Virus record (IMG/VR): IMGVR_UViG_3300021373_001317
Location: 1 to 22,262 of that record
From: a virus
DNA: 22,262 nucleotides
Direction: 5' to 3' (one strand)
A model generated the notes under the pieces. That model saw only the letters and a list, made by a program, of their open reading frames with translations. It was not told where the DNA came from and searched no databases. Of this stretch, positions 21,961 through 22,262 are shown piece after piece; the stretch's first letter is position 1, and each line of letters opens with the position of its first letter. The position numbers and the translations under genes were made by a program.

Positions 21961-21968
21961 ATAGCTGT

Positions 21969-22262
21969 ATGGAATTTCTACTTAAAGCAATAATCTCAGG
22001 TATACTCGTTGCGAGTGTAAGTATGATAGCACAACGAAGTGCTACTATGGCTGCATTATTAATGGGTATACCTTTTACCGCCTTTCTCGCAATGTTTTTT
22101 ATGTATTTCTCTGGCACAGACGCAGAAACATTTTCTAAGTTTTCTTTCGAAACTATATATTTTGTCTTGACATCCTTAATATTTTTTGTTATATTCGGAT
22201 TAACGATTAGTCATATCGGCTTTTGGTATTCTATGTTATTAGGATCTGCCGTGACTATCATT
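21969..22262 (+). CDS. DUF3147-like membrane protein, cut by the window end
   Basis: An open frame of 98 codons running off the right edge, starting 8 bases after the previous stop. It is strongly hydrophobic with at least three membrane helices (~5-22, ~28-46, ~62-82) and a fourth beginning at the edge. The pattern KAIISGILVASVSMIAQRSA, then a MGIPFTAFLAMFFMYFSGTD segment and a later GFWYSMLLGSAV, matches the small inner-membrane DUF3147 family of proteobacteria. The family has no established function. With the oxidase and the 39-aa protein it makes a membrane-directed gene cluster. Confidence 0.65.
   Translation, partial: MEFLLKAIISGILVASVSMIAQRSATMAALLMGIPFTAFLAMFFMYFSGTDAETFSKFSFETIYFVLTSLIFFVIFGLTISHIGFWYSMLLGSAVTII

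Noticed and set aside
21956-21964. Late promoter box before the DUF3147-like gene (GCTAAATAG)
   Set aside because: It breaks the invariant ATAAATA core and overlaps the end of the 54-aa gene; likely chance.

Overview
The window is about 22 kb from the virion-structure region of a T4-like (Straboviridae/Kyanoviridae-type) contractile-tailed phage. It is AT-rich, densely packed, and has nine copies of an [T/G/C]ATAAATA late-promoter box, nearly all directly upstream of genes. The head genes follow the T4 order: portal (gp20) tail end, a small basic protein, a gp67-like acidic core protein, the gp21 protease, the gp22 scaffold and the gp23 capsid protein. Marine-phage features (DLAERY-type fibre domains, 2OG oxygenase, Nudix, quinol oxidase) and a bacterial-type alternative oxidase point to a heterotrophic, probably marine, proteobacterial host. 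The host cannot be fixed from the sequence alone.

Layout. (1) 1-4897, plus strand: head module. One late unit starts at 916 and ends at a strong terminator after gp23. (2) 4919-13459, plus strand: three large fibre or virion-surface proteins (1034, 1258 and 442 aa) that share modules with each other. The first two have their own late promoters. The third has none and is preceded by a predicted 80-nt four-way-junction RNA. (3) 13462-13980, plus strand: a ParB-like protein, convergent with and overlapping the next block. (4) 17503-13939, minus strand: gp14 neck, gp15 tail terminator/sheath stabiliser and a Nudix hydrolase as one coupled operon, then an unknown protein with its own late promoter. 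(5) 17482-19559, plus strand: a 2OG-Fe(II) oxygenase and a 423-aa unknown protein, each behind a host-like sigma70 promoter. (6) 19558-20898, plus strand: an unknown 148-aa protein and a gp13-like neck protein, both behind late promoters. (7) 20919-22262, plus strand: an alternative oxidase followed by tightly packed small genes, two of them membrane proteins. The last is a DUF3147-like protein cut by the window edge.

How it fits together. The late genes build the prohead (portal, core, protease, scaffold, shell), then the neck (gp13, gp14, gp15) and host-contact fibres. Interspersed genes with host-like promoters (oxygenase, 423-aa protein, possibly the alternative oxidase cluster) are probably made earlier and act on host metabolism. 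The most notable points are the phage alternative oxidase with its membrane-protein cluster, the structured RNA between two fibre genes, and the overlapping early/late divergent promoters at 17482-17510. No stretch over 300 bases lacks a gene; the longest gaps are 195 bases at 806-1000 and 124 bases at 8064-8187, both described below.
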